In this document: piece by piece, positions 1 through 11,060 of the stretch
Position numbering within the stretch: position 1 is the stretch's first letter
Layout: each line of letters begins with the position of its first letter
NCBI GenBank assembly: GCA_002914845.1
Contig: JXTC01000128.1
Span: 620,524-684,523, forward strand
Direction: 5' to 3'
Source: Trema orientale
Lineage: Eukaryota; Streptophyta; Magnoliopsida; Rosales; Cannabaceae
DNA: 64,000 nt
Notes under the pieces: generated by a model
The model's database searches: none
The model's input: the letters and a program-made list of their open reading frames with translations, nothing else
What the model was told of the DNA's origin: nothing
Position numbers and translations under genes: made by a program

Positions 1-1756
1 TGCTAGGATCTTTATGAACTTATAAAATCATTAAGCTCCTCATTGACCAACTTAACTCCTCTAATTAACTTAGAACTAGACAAAACTCTATTACATATAA
101 CATGTAAGCATGCATGTGAATCGGGGTGTTGCAGCCCGAGTCACACTGTACACCACCTGAGAGGGGAAAGATAAGGGGGTGAGCATTTACATGCTCAGTA
201 GGAATTCAATTACCTTTTTAGTATGAATACAACTTCTGAAACCTGCATGGTTAGTACCTTTCCAAAATCCAGTTATAAAACAAGTTTGCAAATGATCAAG
301 AGTAATCACATATTCACATTCAAAATCAAAACCAAAGTCACTATGTTGTACATATCATAAATCAACTAAGTACAAGTATATCTATGAGCTCCCATCCTCT
401 CATCATGGTCCTGTAATACCTCTTGAACAGAGGTACCCAGCATCCTGACACTACCCGGAGGTGTGTCAGCAAAACCTGCGCAGGGGCCTAGGTCTCTCAC
501 CTAGCGCTGCAGCAACTCGCCAGCGATCTAAATACCATGATGCTAAAATGGAATTCAAGTGTGTGATTCTATTGTAGGTACAACATATCATAGAGTGTGT
601 AATAACCATGCATCAAGTATGTCAAGAAATCATGCTTCAAAACTCATTTGGTATTATTCTGGGATTTACAGAAAATTGGGCAGCATAACGGCTGTATTTT
701 CCCAAAACCAAAATTTTAAACCTGCATAAAAATCATACAAACCATCCCAGAATAATCCAATATATTTCAACAATTCAAAAGTCCACCAAATATCCAATCA
801 AATCCATAAAATGCATGAAAATCGACAATTTCAAGAAATAGGTCATAAAGCACATTTTAAATCAAAATAAGTATAAAACTTGGTAATTGAACCCCTACCT
901 CACCGGAATAGCGATACCACGCTATTGAGTCCTCAAGGTGTCATTGACGATCGCCCGGAGGGTCGGGAACCAATTCCGAGCCCTCGATCATCTTCTTGCG
1001 AAAAACTAACTTCTCACCGGAGTCTTAATTCCGCAAACAGACTTCTTCACTGAATTCCTAGCACCCAAAATAGCTAGGTTAGACATATAACTTGTCCAAT
1101 TCGGGTCTGGGTCCACACTGGACCGGTGGCATGCAAAATGAGACAAAATCTCAACCGTCCATCGCGATTTTTGTGCCGATCGCCAAACAATACAATATAT
1201 ATATCAAACTTTCCCATTTTCCGAGTACATTCCAAATATGAGGTCAAAAACACAATCTAACGGCTGGATCGAAAACTAAAATTCAAAACTGAAAATACCC
1301 AAAAATAGCATCTTTTGATCCGGGCAGTATGAGGTTGAGATATATATACCTTGACGACCCTTGCGACGATGCGAATCCAACGGGACCGGTTTGGAGTCGT
1401 TTGGTGTCCGAAATGTCGCCGGTGGCCGGAAATCCGATTTGGCTCTTTTGGCGTTTTCCGGCGATTCTCGGCGCTGCAGGCGGCGTCAGCATTCAGCGAC
1501 GGGCGGCGGAGCTGCGGCATGGCGAGGCGAGTCGACGCCGGTCAGTCGCGGGGGCGAACGGTGGCTGGAGCTGCGGGCTGTGGTGGCTGGAGTCCTTCGG
1601 CTGAGAGTGAAGAAAGAAGAAGAAGAAGAAGAAAGAGGAAGAAGCAGAAAAAGAGAGAGGGTGTGTGTCGGCGAGAGAGAGAAGAGAGATTTTTTTTTTT
1701 TTTTAACTTTAAGGTCAAAAAACCTTTATACCCTTAGAAAAACAGGGTTTTTTACA
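1..1756 (-). mobile_element. Partial Ty3/gypsy-type LTR, minus orientation
   Basis: No coding frame is credible here. Read on the minus strand, the stretch looks like a retrotransposon LTR. A TATA-like TATAAAGG lies near 1728-1735, followed by a pyrimidine-rich leader (CTCTCTTCTCTC type, about 1600-1690). Near 180-205 there is a 'ctactgagc...gctcac' module resembling the one near 61.42 kb in the long LTR at the other end of the window. The right boundary is put near 1756, where minus-strand sequence begins TGTAAAAAACCC. The left end lies outside the window, so it cannot be told whether this is a solo LTR or part of a full element. It appears to truncate the copia ORF that follows. The small Arg-rich frames in this GC-rich part are treated as chance. 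Confidence 0.5.
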
Positions 1757-1782
1757 CCTTTTATACTGAGAATCTGTAATCT

Positions 1783-3183
1783 CATTATAATAAATTTGTG
1801 AGCAAACATCCTGTCTATCCCGAGAAGGAGGTGAAGATCTCTGATTTCAAAGAATAGGGACTACCAACGTTGATTGCTACAAGAGGATGGGTCAACATAG
1901 TGCAGCACTTAACTCCTCCATGCCCAGCAGCTGTCCAGGAGTTCTATGCCAATGGGAAATCAATCAACGATCCTGATCATCCAATGTTCTCCAAGGTATA
2001 TTTTCGACGTCACATTGTTGAATTTTTACTTGCTGTTATTGAAGAATTTCTTTGTCTTGAACCTACTGATGGATCATACACTGGAGAGTTTGATCTAGAT
2101 ATAGTAGCCACAGAGTTAAATGGTAAAGATTCTAAATGGCCACCATCAAATTCCATCCTTGTTCCATGTCTTACCCTAAAGTATAGAATGCTCTACAAAA
2201 TAGCACACACCAACAGGTTTCCTAGGAAACACACCTCCTCTGTGGGTGAGGTACACGTCATGTTTATCTATGCTTTAAGTACTGACAAACCAGTGGATTT
2301 GGCCAAGTGGATATTTGATGCAATTGTTACTAGTGGCCAGAGTGAAGCAACAACACGAATTTTACTTTACCCCTGCTTTATACAAGCCCTCATCAATAGC
2401 TACTCTCCAGATGAATTTATGAATGAGGCACCCATGAATCTGCCTACACAGTTGATAATAAAGACCTTTCAGAGCCACTGTGAAAGTGCACAAAGTATTG
2501 CTGCCGCCACTACTCCACCACTCTCGGAAGAATTGAAGAGCTTGGGTCTCAAGCCAAATTCTTGGCAGTACAAGCTGTTTGCACAATGTGAGGAAGCCTT
2601 TCAAGCTGTTAAAACTGAGGCTGCTCAGAGACAGAGTGTGAAACACAGGATTGCCCAATTTGAGCGGATGATGGCTGCTAAAATGGCAGGAATTGAGAAT
2701 CTTCTTTAGACTATGATCACTCATCTTCAGATTCCTCGCAATACCTATCCCACTGTTGTGCCAGATGATACCACTGCTCCAACTTCGACTCCAAGTACAA
2801 CTCAAGGGGAGCCTATTCAACCTGATTCAATAGTACCAGATGCATCACTATCAGTTCCTGATATCTCTGCTCTGGGTGAGCTAGCAGCTACTCAGGGGGA
2901 GCCTGTGTCTCCTATCACTCAGGGGGAGCAACCTCAAGGTAGTACAGCCACTCCAACTTCAGTGGACGGAACCAAGAATGCATCCATTAGTACTGGTGAA
3001 TCTGATGTATCTGGTTCAGTTTCTGATGCATCTCTGAACACTCTTCTGGCAAATCTACCACCTTTACAAATTGCAACAGGTGCCAGATCTGGCTCCCAAA
3101 AGCCTACGAAGAAGAAGAACAAATCAGATGCAGCAACCCCTCCTCTGCTAACCCGAAAGTCATCCAGGCTTGCATCTTCTTAG
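1783..3183 (+). pseudogene. Sirevirus-type 3' ORF ('putative plant transposon protein'), broken
   Basis: One frame runs from about 1783 to the TAG-terminated end at 3183, interrupted by TAG at 1855-1857 and at 2707-2709. The N-terminal part has the look of the 'putative plant transposon protein' family (RGWVNIV, then VQEFYANGKSI, then SNSILVPCLTLKYRMLYKI). A short segment around 2570-2700 is likely coiled coil. The C-terminal third is low-complexity, with TQGEP-type repeats and a basic end (KKKNKSDAATPPLLTRKSSR). It sits immediately upstream of polypurine tracts and a 3' LTR, the position of the third, env-like ORF of Sireviruses. Both internal stops could come from CAG codons. The 5' end is cut by the LTR to the left, and no gag or pol of this element is in the window. 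Family assignment rests on position and style, not on a search. Confidence 0.6.
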
Positions 3184-3227
3184 CGCTTCTTTTTCTTCAT
3201 ATGTCTATTTTTGGCCTCCTTCATGTT

Positions 3228-3463
3228 CAAAAAGGGGGAGTAGTGGTTATTTTTTTTTCTTTTTGTGTTTTTCTTGTTCTAGTTTGGATTTTTTCTTTTT
3301 TTTTTTTGAATTGTCTTGAACTATGCTATGTGTTTCTCTCTTGGTGTTTCTTGTTGTATATTTTCATTTTCTACAGGTGGAAGACTTGTAGTTGTTTTAG
3401 TTTTTTTTTTAAATTTCTTGTTTCTTGAGGGTTTTGATCATAAGGATGCCAAAAGGGGGAGAT
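3228..3463 (+). other. Two polypurine tracts before the 3' LTR
   Basis: An AAAAAGGGGGAG tract lies at 3229-3240 and a second AAAAGGGGGAGAT at 3451-3463, directly before the LTR start. Repeated polypurine tracts near the 3' LTR are a known mark of Sirevirus copia elements, where they prime plus-strand DNA synthesis. Between them is T-rich sequence with no credible gene. Confidence 0.6.
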
Positions 3464-4392
3464 TGTTAGTGCAAGATTTAATTTGGCACCTTATGATCTT
3501 ATTGCAATGTAATGGACAATATTTCAAAGTTATATTGAAGTTATATTTTCAGTCTTGTGTATGTATTTATTATTCTGTGTAATCGTGCTCCAAGACCGTT
3601 TTGACAAAGCATTCAACTGAAGTACCTGAAGTTCTGAAGCTCTTCTTCAAACTGGTTTTAATGGTTAGGTGTTAAGTCTAGGGTTCTGTCTGTCTAGACA
3701 ATTAGCTTGACATGTTCATAGTCGGAAGTTGGGATTTGAACTCTTGTTTGTCAAAACTGTGTCTCAGCCTGTATCATCAAGATGACACTTTTAAGTTTGA
3801 CCTTTTCAAGTGAAGTTTGACTTTGTGTGTCTTAACTGTGTGAGTGATTGTTTAATCAAGATGACATCTTTAGATCTGAGTCCGTTTAATATTTGAGCAT
3901 TACTTTTAGAAAGATATTTTGGTGAGGCCTTCTTGCTTTATGAGAAAGTTTCTTTTTCTTAGAGCTTTGAGTGTTTAGCTCTAAGAGTGTCCTTTGTCAT
4001 AGAGTCCACCATTGATTCCAGCGAGAAAGTGGAGCTCTATGGCTACCTGATTTCAAGAAGATACAGCTTGTTCTTGCCGGAGCTGGGAAGCTCATCAACG
4101 GCAACTGAAGGGAGTTCAGCACAAGGTTGAAGAAGCAAAATCCACGAAGGAAATCAGAGTCCAAATCGGCGACAAACTAGAAGGGAGTTCTAGATTCTTG
4201 TATAAGACCTGTATTTGTACTCTATTCATATTTCTAGTAGATTGTTTGCTTGCTGGACCAGGTTCCATGGATGTAGACACAACTTAGTTGTGTTGAACCA
4301 CGATAAAAAGTTGTGTGTCTCTTCTTTACATTCTTTTTAAAGTTCTGAAAATTGAGCGTTCTGTCATGAAAAACGAGTAGGCTGACTCAACA
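3464..4392 (+). repeat. 3' LTR of the Sirevirus-like copia element
   Basis: It starts TGTTAGTGCAAG right after the second polypurine tract. The right end is set at ...CTCAACA (4392), because homology to the NLR paralogues begins just after it ('aaaatattaag', compare 44497 onward). An earlier CA end near 4366 is possible. No 5' LTR is in the window, so length and target duplication cannot be tested. The element sits inside an NLR reading frame, between the coiled-coil and NB coding parts. Confidence 0.6.
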
Positions 4393-5458
4393 AAAATATT
4401 AAGTCTCTGTTATGTCAAATCAAAGAAAGCGGTCAGATATATCATTTGACCATTAGAAGAAGTAGAATTAACGTTGATGAGGAAGGTATTGTGGGTTTGA
4501 ATCTTCAGGAATTGAATTGATAAAAGGATTAATGGAAGAAGTAGAAGGGCAATCAGTTATTTCAGTCATAGGCACTGGTGGAATGGGTAAGACGACTCTT
4601 GTCAAGAAAATCAATGACAATGACATAGTAAGGGAATAGTTTGATTGTCGTGCTTGGATAACTATTTCTGAATCTTACGATATGATTAGGCAACTAAAAG
4701 ATAGTGGCAAAGCAAATCTGTATACCAGAGGAGGATAACGCAGAGAACATTGATTTAGACACGATGCATATGGAAGAGCTGATTTCTACACTAGGAGTAT
4801 CATTGGGGTCAAAGCGGTACAAGGTTGTCTTTGATGATGTTTGGCATGGAGATTTTTGGGAAGTTATGCTACATGCTTTGCCTCATGCTGACAAAGGTAG
4901 CAAGGTAATAGTCATAACACGAAATGATATAATTGATGCATCCTGTAGAGAAAGCCCAAATGATTTTGTTTACGAGCTAGAACCTTTGTCCGAAGTAATG
5001 TCTTGGGACCTCTTTCGTAGAAAAGCAAGCCAACATGGCTCTGAATTTTGTTGTACTCCAGAGCTGGAGCAATTGTCCTTTGAATTTATTAGGATTTGTG
5101 AAGGTTTTGCTCTTGCAATTGTAGCCATGGATGGTTTGTTATCGACAAAAGTGAACTTATCAAAATGGATGAACTTATCAGACTGCTTGAGAATGCTAAT
5201 GAAATCCTAGCTTTTAGTTACCAGCATCTAACTTTCCAACCGAAGTCCGATTTCACCTACACTACCTTGATTCCGGAAGCCTAATTAATTCCCAACAGCA
5301 ACTTATTTAACTTAGGGATTGCTAAGGGTGACAGTAGTGGATTGAGTTTCTATAATCATGATGGTGAAAAAGAGTCAGCCCCAAAATCGAATAACATTAA
5401 TCATTCGAGTTTCTCCAGTGATTGCATTAGTTTTTTTAGTGATGATATTGAGGACTGA
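4393..5458 (+). pseudogene. NLR copy A: broken CC-NB-LRR remnant
   Basis: The remnant starts in the linker between CC and NB, the CC part having been replaced by the copia LTR. It keeps a canonical P-loop, GTGGMGKTT (about 4576-4602), then a premature TAG at 4637-4639 just before FDCRAW, and a frameshift near 4690-4705. The frame then reads on to 5210 through kinase-2 (VVFDDVW), RNBS-B (GSKVIVITRND) and a decayed GLPL (CEGFALAIVA). The ARC2 and nearly all LRR coding sequence is deleted. The last codons are still recognisable: a tail ending SFFSDDIED with TGA at 5456-5458, matching the tails of the genes at 38.9 and 44.1 kb. It is therefore the oldest-looking member of that duplicated set, and the only one of the three with an intact P-loop. 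Confidence 0.85.
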
Positions 5459-5551
5459 TTAAAGATATTTAGGTTCATTCAGTCTCTTATTTAGAGCAAG
5501 GATTTAGTGTTTTTTATTTTATTTTTTCTAGTTTAATTTTCACTTCAAGAG
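5459..5551 (+). other. NLR copy A 3' flank, first part
   Basis: It aligns by eye with the sequence after the stop codons at 41803 and 46354 (the 'agagcaaggattta' region and the ttcaag/gaagag point). The flank is split by two insertions and resumes at 6963-7135 and 10200-11060. It is probably 3' UTR of the ancestral gene. Confidence 0.7.
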
Positions 5552-6962
5552 TGTTAAGAGTGTTAGGTCCAAAAGTGTAGTATTCAAAATGGCAAAGTTT
5601 TGAGAACTCAAGGTGATAAAAGAGATGGAAAAGTTGTTGCAGTAAGTGTTGTTTTCGCAACAACAAAACCTGCATTTTTCTTTATATGAAAACCTTCTAA
5701 GTGTTTATACGAGTCTTGTTTGCATATTTAATGATTTTGATGATTATATTAGTGAAATATAAATGAAATTTCGTGTATAGTTGTTCAATATGAATAAGAT
5801 ATTTATTCGATCAATTTTCAATCAATTCCTTTTATATTTACCATATATATCATTGATTATTTCCTCATTCTTTTATCCTTGATTGATATCTGATTGCCTC
5901 TTATTAATCAATAAATTTGGACAGGTTTCTGAAATGAATTCATAAAGATTTTCGTCCTTAATTATTGCTGGATATTTGCTCGTCAATTAATTAACTTTTC
6001 ATTAGTTAATTGATTTGATTTGCTGAGTTGTTATGATCAGATTTTCAGATCCATTGGAACAACTCCGGATATTTGTGAAATAATTGGTTAATTTTCTTAA
6101 ATCTTGGCATTTGATTGATATTGATTATGATATAATTTTCTAGGTTAATTATCAATCTTTGGCAGATTTAATGAAGTTTTCCAGCTAGCCAAATCGTGTC
6201 CAAATCATATCCAAAGAGCAATAATGAATCTTGTCGTTTTTCTAGTAATTGTTCAGAAAGTTGTTGCAACAACTCTCAGACAGATTACAATATTTATGGA
6301 AAGATTTTGATTTTATTATTAATTCTTTCATTATTTGATTTTAGCTAATTCACACTACTATGGATAACCAAATGGGCTGAAATTCACCTATAAAAGCTCT
6401 GTTACTCCAAGGAATTTAGTATACACTTCACTGAGAAAAATATTCTTAGAGAATGCTTTTATTTGTAAGGCATAGAGTATGTTCTATTATCATTGAGTGA
6501 CTTAGAGAGCTTTAGGGTTTTCTAGTTACTTTGTTGAGTGCATCTTATTCTTTGGGAGGAAGAATAATACGTCTTCAGGAGGAGATAGATCCAGATCAGT
6601 GAAAGAAGTTCATATGTGAAGGATCAACAAGACAAGGGGAGCTCACTAAACAATATTGGTGAAGCCATTATAACACATTGCAGTAATTGAAAAGAGGAAG
6701 ACTTTTATTGCATTAGTCAATTGGTGTTTGTAATTTTTATACTTTACTAATTTGTTTAATCTCTGGGCATGGCCTCGTAGAGTAGGAGAGATCTGAACTA
6801 CGTTAGAAATGTATTGTGTTCATTCTTTATTCTCCTGTTCTAGTTGCAATATATGCACTCGTCGTTGGAACAACTTTTCATACATGTATTACAATATAAT
6901 TAATTAATCATTAAATTAATCAATTAATTAACTATTCAGTAATGCCTAAAATAGATCTTTCG
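5552..6962 (+). mobile_element. LTR-like insertion (probable solo LTR) with AAGAG target duplication
   Basis: Comparison with the uninterrupted flanks at 46.43 kb and 41.89 kb shows that 5552-6962 (1411 bp) is inserted sequence. It is bracketed by AAGAG at 5547-5551 and 6963-6967. It begins TGTTAAGAGTG and holds LTR-like features: a leader and U5-like 'gggcatggcctcgtagagtagg' stretch near 6766-6786, and GTTGCAACAAC-type inverted motifs near 5634-5667 and 6254-6272. The end, CTTTCG, is not the usual CA. No ORF is present. It is probably a solo copia LTR in plus orientation, but the family is not certain. Confidence 0.55.
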
Positions 6963-7135
6963 AAGAGCTTTGATTTTACGGTTAATTTCTATTATTGTCT
7001 TACGTTTTTTCTCCTTTTATTTTGTAAGAAGTTAATTTTTGAAATTATAAAAAGTGGTTGAAAATATTACTACATCCTTCCAAATTATCTATTCAGTAAA
7101 AGGTGATATATCAAGGTATACAAAGTAATAATATA
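6963..7135 (+). other. NLR copy A 3' flank, middle part
   Basis: It resumes the paralogous flank after the insertion: 'gaagagctttgattttacgg' matches 46439 onward, and the 'acatccttccaaatt...ctattcagtaaaaggtgatat' part matches 46538-46575. It ends at the ATATA (7131-7135) that is repeated at 10200-10204. Confidence 0.7.
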
Positions 7136-8033
7136 TGATGAGTGAGTTTTACTCACGAATTAGACATCGTTTGAGCTATACATTTGGTGGATTCTCGAGG
7201 TTTTTAGAGGTCTTAGTTATGTTTTCTGATGTTTTGTTTTGGAGGTTAGTTAATTTTGGTGTACGTGATGAAAATGGCATGATTTATGGTGAGTTGGGCA
7301 AAGAAGAGAGTGCCTTGACACTTGTTTTTGATACTAGAGCACTTTGAAGGTTTAAAAAGAGTGAAATTTTAAAGAGTAAAAAAAGTTCCGGAGAAAGTGG
7401 CACCCCGGCGCCACTAAGAAGCGCTCCGGCGCTAGTTCGGCTCATCATCAAATAGTGGATTGCAAGAGTGGCGCCTCGGTGCCATACGACTGGCGCCCCG
7501 GCACCACTCTACGGAAAACTTTATAATTATCATCTTAGGATGCCTTTTGACCTAGTTTTTGTGGTGACCACCTCCTAGCTTATAAATAGGTCTATTCTAG
7601 ACTTATTTGGGATATTCTCAAGCCAAAAATAACTCTGAAAACAAAAAAGGGTCTGTCAAAAAAAGAGAAAAGAAAAAAAAGGTGTTCGCCAAAGAAAATG
7701 TTGATAAGAAAAAGTTTAAAAATAAGTATGGGGGTGCTAGTGAGACTATTAAGTGGAGCTTCTTATACGATTTTAGAGAAAGGTGTATGCTTATGATGTG
7801 AGTATGAACTGAGCTTAAATATTCATTCTTATCCTACCTTCATCTTAGCCATACATTATAAGCTTAATGAAGTCCTATTGATCTTTGGTTAGTATTAGTC
7901 TACGTTAGTGGAGAACGGTTAGAAAAACAAGCATATGGAATTTTAAAACAAATGCTTACTTAGAGATCAATCTTAATTCATTTGTTTGCATAAACTGATC
8001 TGAGTTACGAGTGGTTAGATGTCATTGGCTATT

Positions 8034-8053
8034 CACACACACACACACACACA
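8034..8053. repeat. (CA)n microsatellite
   Basis: Ten CA dinucleotides lie within the internal remnant of the composite element. Confidence 0.95.
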
Positions 8054-8274
8054 TGAAGATCAAGAGAAAAGTGAGGCTAATGTTGGAGTTGAAATTCTGG
8101 ATGTTGTTGATATTTTGACGTTTTCTATAAGTTAATGATTATGTACAATCTTGAGGCCTATCTACATTCTAAATGGAATCATATTCAAGTTTTTAGTTTT
8201 TAGGTGTTTTATTTATTTATTCTTTTACGTTTATTTTAATCGAGGACGAGCAAAATATTAAGTTTAGGGGTATT

Positions 8275-9604
8275 TGATGACTGAGTTTTACTCACGAATT
8301 AGATATGGTTTAAGCTATACATTTGATAGATTCTCGAGGTTTCTAGACGTTTTATTTGTGTTTTTCGATGTTTTGTTTTGGAGGTTAGTTAATTTTGGTG
8401 TACGTGGTGAAAATGGCATGATTAATGGGGAGTTGGGTAAAGAAGAGAGTGCCTTGACACTTGTTTTTGGCACTAGAGCACTTTGGAGGTTCAAAAGGAG
8501 TGAAATTTTAAAGAAGAAAAAAAGTTCCAGAGAAAGTGGCACCCCGGTGCCATTAAGAAGCGCTCCGGTGCTAGTTTGGGCTCATCATCAAATAGTGGAC
8601 AGCAAGAGTGGCGCCCCGGCGGCATACAACTGGCACCTCGGTGCCACTCTGCAGGAAACTTTATAATTATCATCTTAGGATGCCTTTTGACCTAGTTTTT
8701 GTAGTGGCCGCCTTGTAACTTTTAATTAGGTCTTTTCTAGACTTATTTGGGACATTCTCAAGCCAAAAACAACTCAAAAAACAAGAGAGAAAGCGAGAAT
8801 GAAGGATTGAAGGCGGAGCGATTGGCAACCCGGAGACGGAACGCTATTGATTCGACTTTTAGGTTTTTCTACTCTTTTTTTTGTTCTTTCTTTTCTATGT
8901 CTAGAACCATGTTTAGAGTTTGTTTTCTCTTTGCTATGAACTAATTTTATTTTCTAGGACTACGATATAGCCGGATTATGATTGAATTATTTCAATTCCA
9001 ATTTAAATTTATGTTTATTTCCATTCTATGCTTAATACTTGTGAGAGCCTAATCAACTTTTGTATAAATTAGAGGTTTAATCCAAGATTTGAGAAGGGAG
9101 GATTGAATTTCTCTTGATTAATATGATATGAGATTATCATAGGATAGAGATATCTATGAGGCTTGTATCGTATGATAAATTTCTTGTCCTTAATGAGTTT
9201 TGATAGGTTCATAGTTTACACAGAGATATTGGAACTTGTCTACTGAAATATGTATGTTGATTCTTGAGAAAAATTAATGGATAAAATTAAAGAGATTCAC
9301 TGTTAGCGTAGGGAATGAACATAAGTTGGTTGAATTGATAGGTTCAGACAGATTAATTTAGGTAAAATCGGAACCCTAGGTTTTTAATCATTAGAAGTTT
9401 TATTGAGTTATTTATAAGCTTGAATTTATTTATTTCTTTTCTTTTGTTTTTTTTCTTTTCAATTGCCATAATTACGATTGTTCAAGTAAAATTCAGACTT
9501 AATATAATTCGGTAATTAATAATACAAGTCACTATGGGACGATACTTTATTTATACTATATTACTTGTTCGGTGACGTGCACTTGCGTTCAATAAATTCC
9601 ATGA
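8275..9604 (+). repeat. Longest LTR of the composite element
   Basis: It begins TGATGACTGAGTTTTACTCACG right after the purine-rich 'agtttaggggtatt' tract. A TATA-like 'taattaggtcttttctagac' region near 8720 is matched in the sister copies by TATAAATAGG (7580-7589). The end carries 'gttcggtgacgtgcacttgcg', typical of Tat-lineage LTR ends. The exact 3' base is uncertain within about 10 bp. Confidence 0.6.
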
Positions 9605-9624
9605 CAAGTTTTTTTTTTTAGGAA

Positions 9625-10199
9625 AAAAAAAAGAGTAGAAAAAGCTAGAAATTGAATCAATGGCGTTCCGTCTCCGGGTTGCCAATCGCTCCGCCTTTAA
9701 TCCTTCACTCTCACTTTCTCCCTTGTTTTCTGAGTTGTTTTTGGCTTGAGAATGTCCCAAATAAGTCTAGAAAAGACCTATTTATAACATAGGAAGCGGT
9801 CACCACAAAACTAGGTCAAAAGGCATCCTAAGATCGTAATTATAAAGTTTCCCACATAGTGGTGCCAGGTCACCACTCTTGCTGTCCATTATTTGATGAT
9901 GAGCCCGAACTAGCGCATGAGCGCTTCTTAATGGCGCCGGGGTGCCACTTTCTCTGGAACGTTTTTTCCTCTTTAAAATTTCACTCTTTTAAACCTCCAA
10001 AGTGCTCTAGTGCCAAAAACAAGTGTCAACTTCTTTGTCTAACTTGCCATAAATCATGCCATTTTCACCATGTACACCAAAATTAACTAACCTCCAAAAC
10101 AAACATCAAAAAACACAAACAAAACCTCTAAAAACCTCGAGAATCCACCAAATGTATAGCTTAAACGATATCTAATTCGTGAGTAAAACTCACTCATTA
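9625..10199 (-). repeat. Inverted truncated LTR copy
   Basis: It is the reverse complement of roughly the first 600 bases of the LTR at 8275. The two arms, about 600 bp each with about 740 bp between them, would fold into a long imperfect hairpin if transcribed. It ends at an A/T-rich filler near 9605-9625. Confidence 0.75.
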
Positions 10200-11060
10200 A
10201 TATACCACTACTTGATATTGTTGCTAATTTGCTAGTTTAAGTCCACGAAATTCTCTATCTTGTCTTAACGGTTTTGAGGAAAGCCTCAAAATGGCATTAA
10301 TAGTATAATTATTAGATTTATCTCAAATGTTTTCTGGATTAAACTCTTTATTAATGTCATTCTTTGCAATTTTAATAGTCTTTCATCTTGATAGGTTATG
10401 CATCTCCGGGCTCTTGAGTGCTAGTGGCTACTCATCACTCTGTAAGACTGCTTTGCTATGCTTCACATGTTAAACATCCAGTGCAACTCTTTCTAATTAT
10501 ACATACCTCATTTTCTTACTAACATCTTTTCTTTTCCTGTATCATTTTTAACTCGTAATATAGGCTTACATTTATAATCAAATACCTCAAAGATGCAAAC
10601 TTATTGGTGAAGAAGCTGGAATCAATTTCTCAAGGCAATCATCCTGGTCAAGTTTGATAATCTAGTTCCTGTATGAACACGGTTAATGGTTGTTGCTAGT
10701 CATAGACTTGTTTTGTTTTCCTTCCACATTCTCTTTATGCTTGTTGAAAACACTGGTCTTGATGGTAATCATGGAAACAAATGTGTTGGTGTGATTATGG
10801 ACTATGTGGAGCATATGAAGTCAAGCAACACAATCCTTGCTTTCATTTTCTAGTTTTTGTTTGTGATTTCTTTGTAACTGAACAATACTGTATCTCCGAG
10901 TCTTGATGTGTCTAATTGTGAATTTACTTGAATTAGCTAGCTTGAAATGTTTAGTTGTTTCTATACGTTGGTGTCTATAACTATGCTGCCTTTTAATCAC
11001 GACTGTATTATCCCATAAAAGTTGGAATTATCGTTGAATTTCCTGGTAGATGAGGGCAAT
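10200..11060 (+). other. NLR copy A 3' flank, last part
   Basis: It is homologous to 46600-47400 and to 42234-43000: 'acttgata..gttgctaattt', then 'gataggttatgcatctc', 'actctgtaagactgct', 'gaagaagctggaatc', 'cctgtatgaacacgg'. The recurring AG|GTTATG and CT|GTAAGACTG strings look like splice sites conserved across the copies, so this may be a spliced 3' UTR. No ORF is evident. Confidence 0.6.

Larger units (their letters stand above)
7136..10199. mobile_element. Rearranged Tat-like LTR composite with inverted LTR ends, ATATA target duplication
   Basis: The unit holds three copies of one LTR start. A truncated direct copy lies at 7136 to about 7640. About 635 bp of internal 3' sequence follows, ending in the 'cgaggacgagcaa...ttaagtttaggggtatt' signature that precedes Tat/Athila 3' LTRs. 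A longer direct LTR lies at 8275 to about 9604 (ends near 'cttgcgttcaataaattcca'), and an inverted, truncated copy at about 9625-10199. Both outer ends are therefore LTR-start ends (TGATGAG on the left, its complement with CATTA on the right). Both are flanked by ATATA (7131-7135 and 10200-10204). The empty site in the paralogue at 46590-46610 confirms the boundaries. No coding potential remains. Confidence 0.75.

Noticed and set aside
1257..1801. Overlapping 60-146 codon frames on both strands
   Set aside because: They lie in the GC-rich, purine-biased part of an LTR, are Arg/Ser-rich, show no motifs and overlap in several frames; judged chance.
3201..3582. Phe-rich plus-strand frames after the Sirevirus ORF
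   Set aside because: They result from T-runs between the polypurine tracts and the LTR; no family resemblance.
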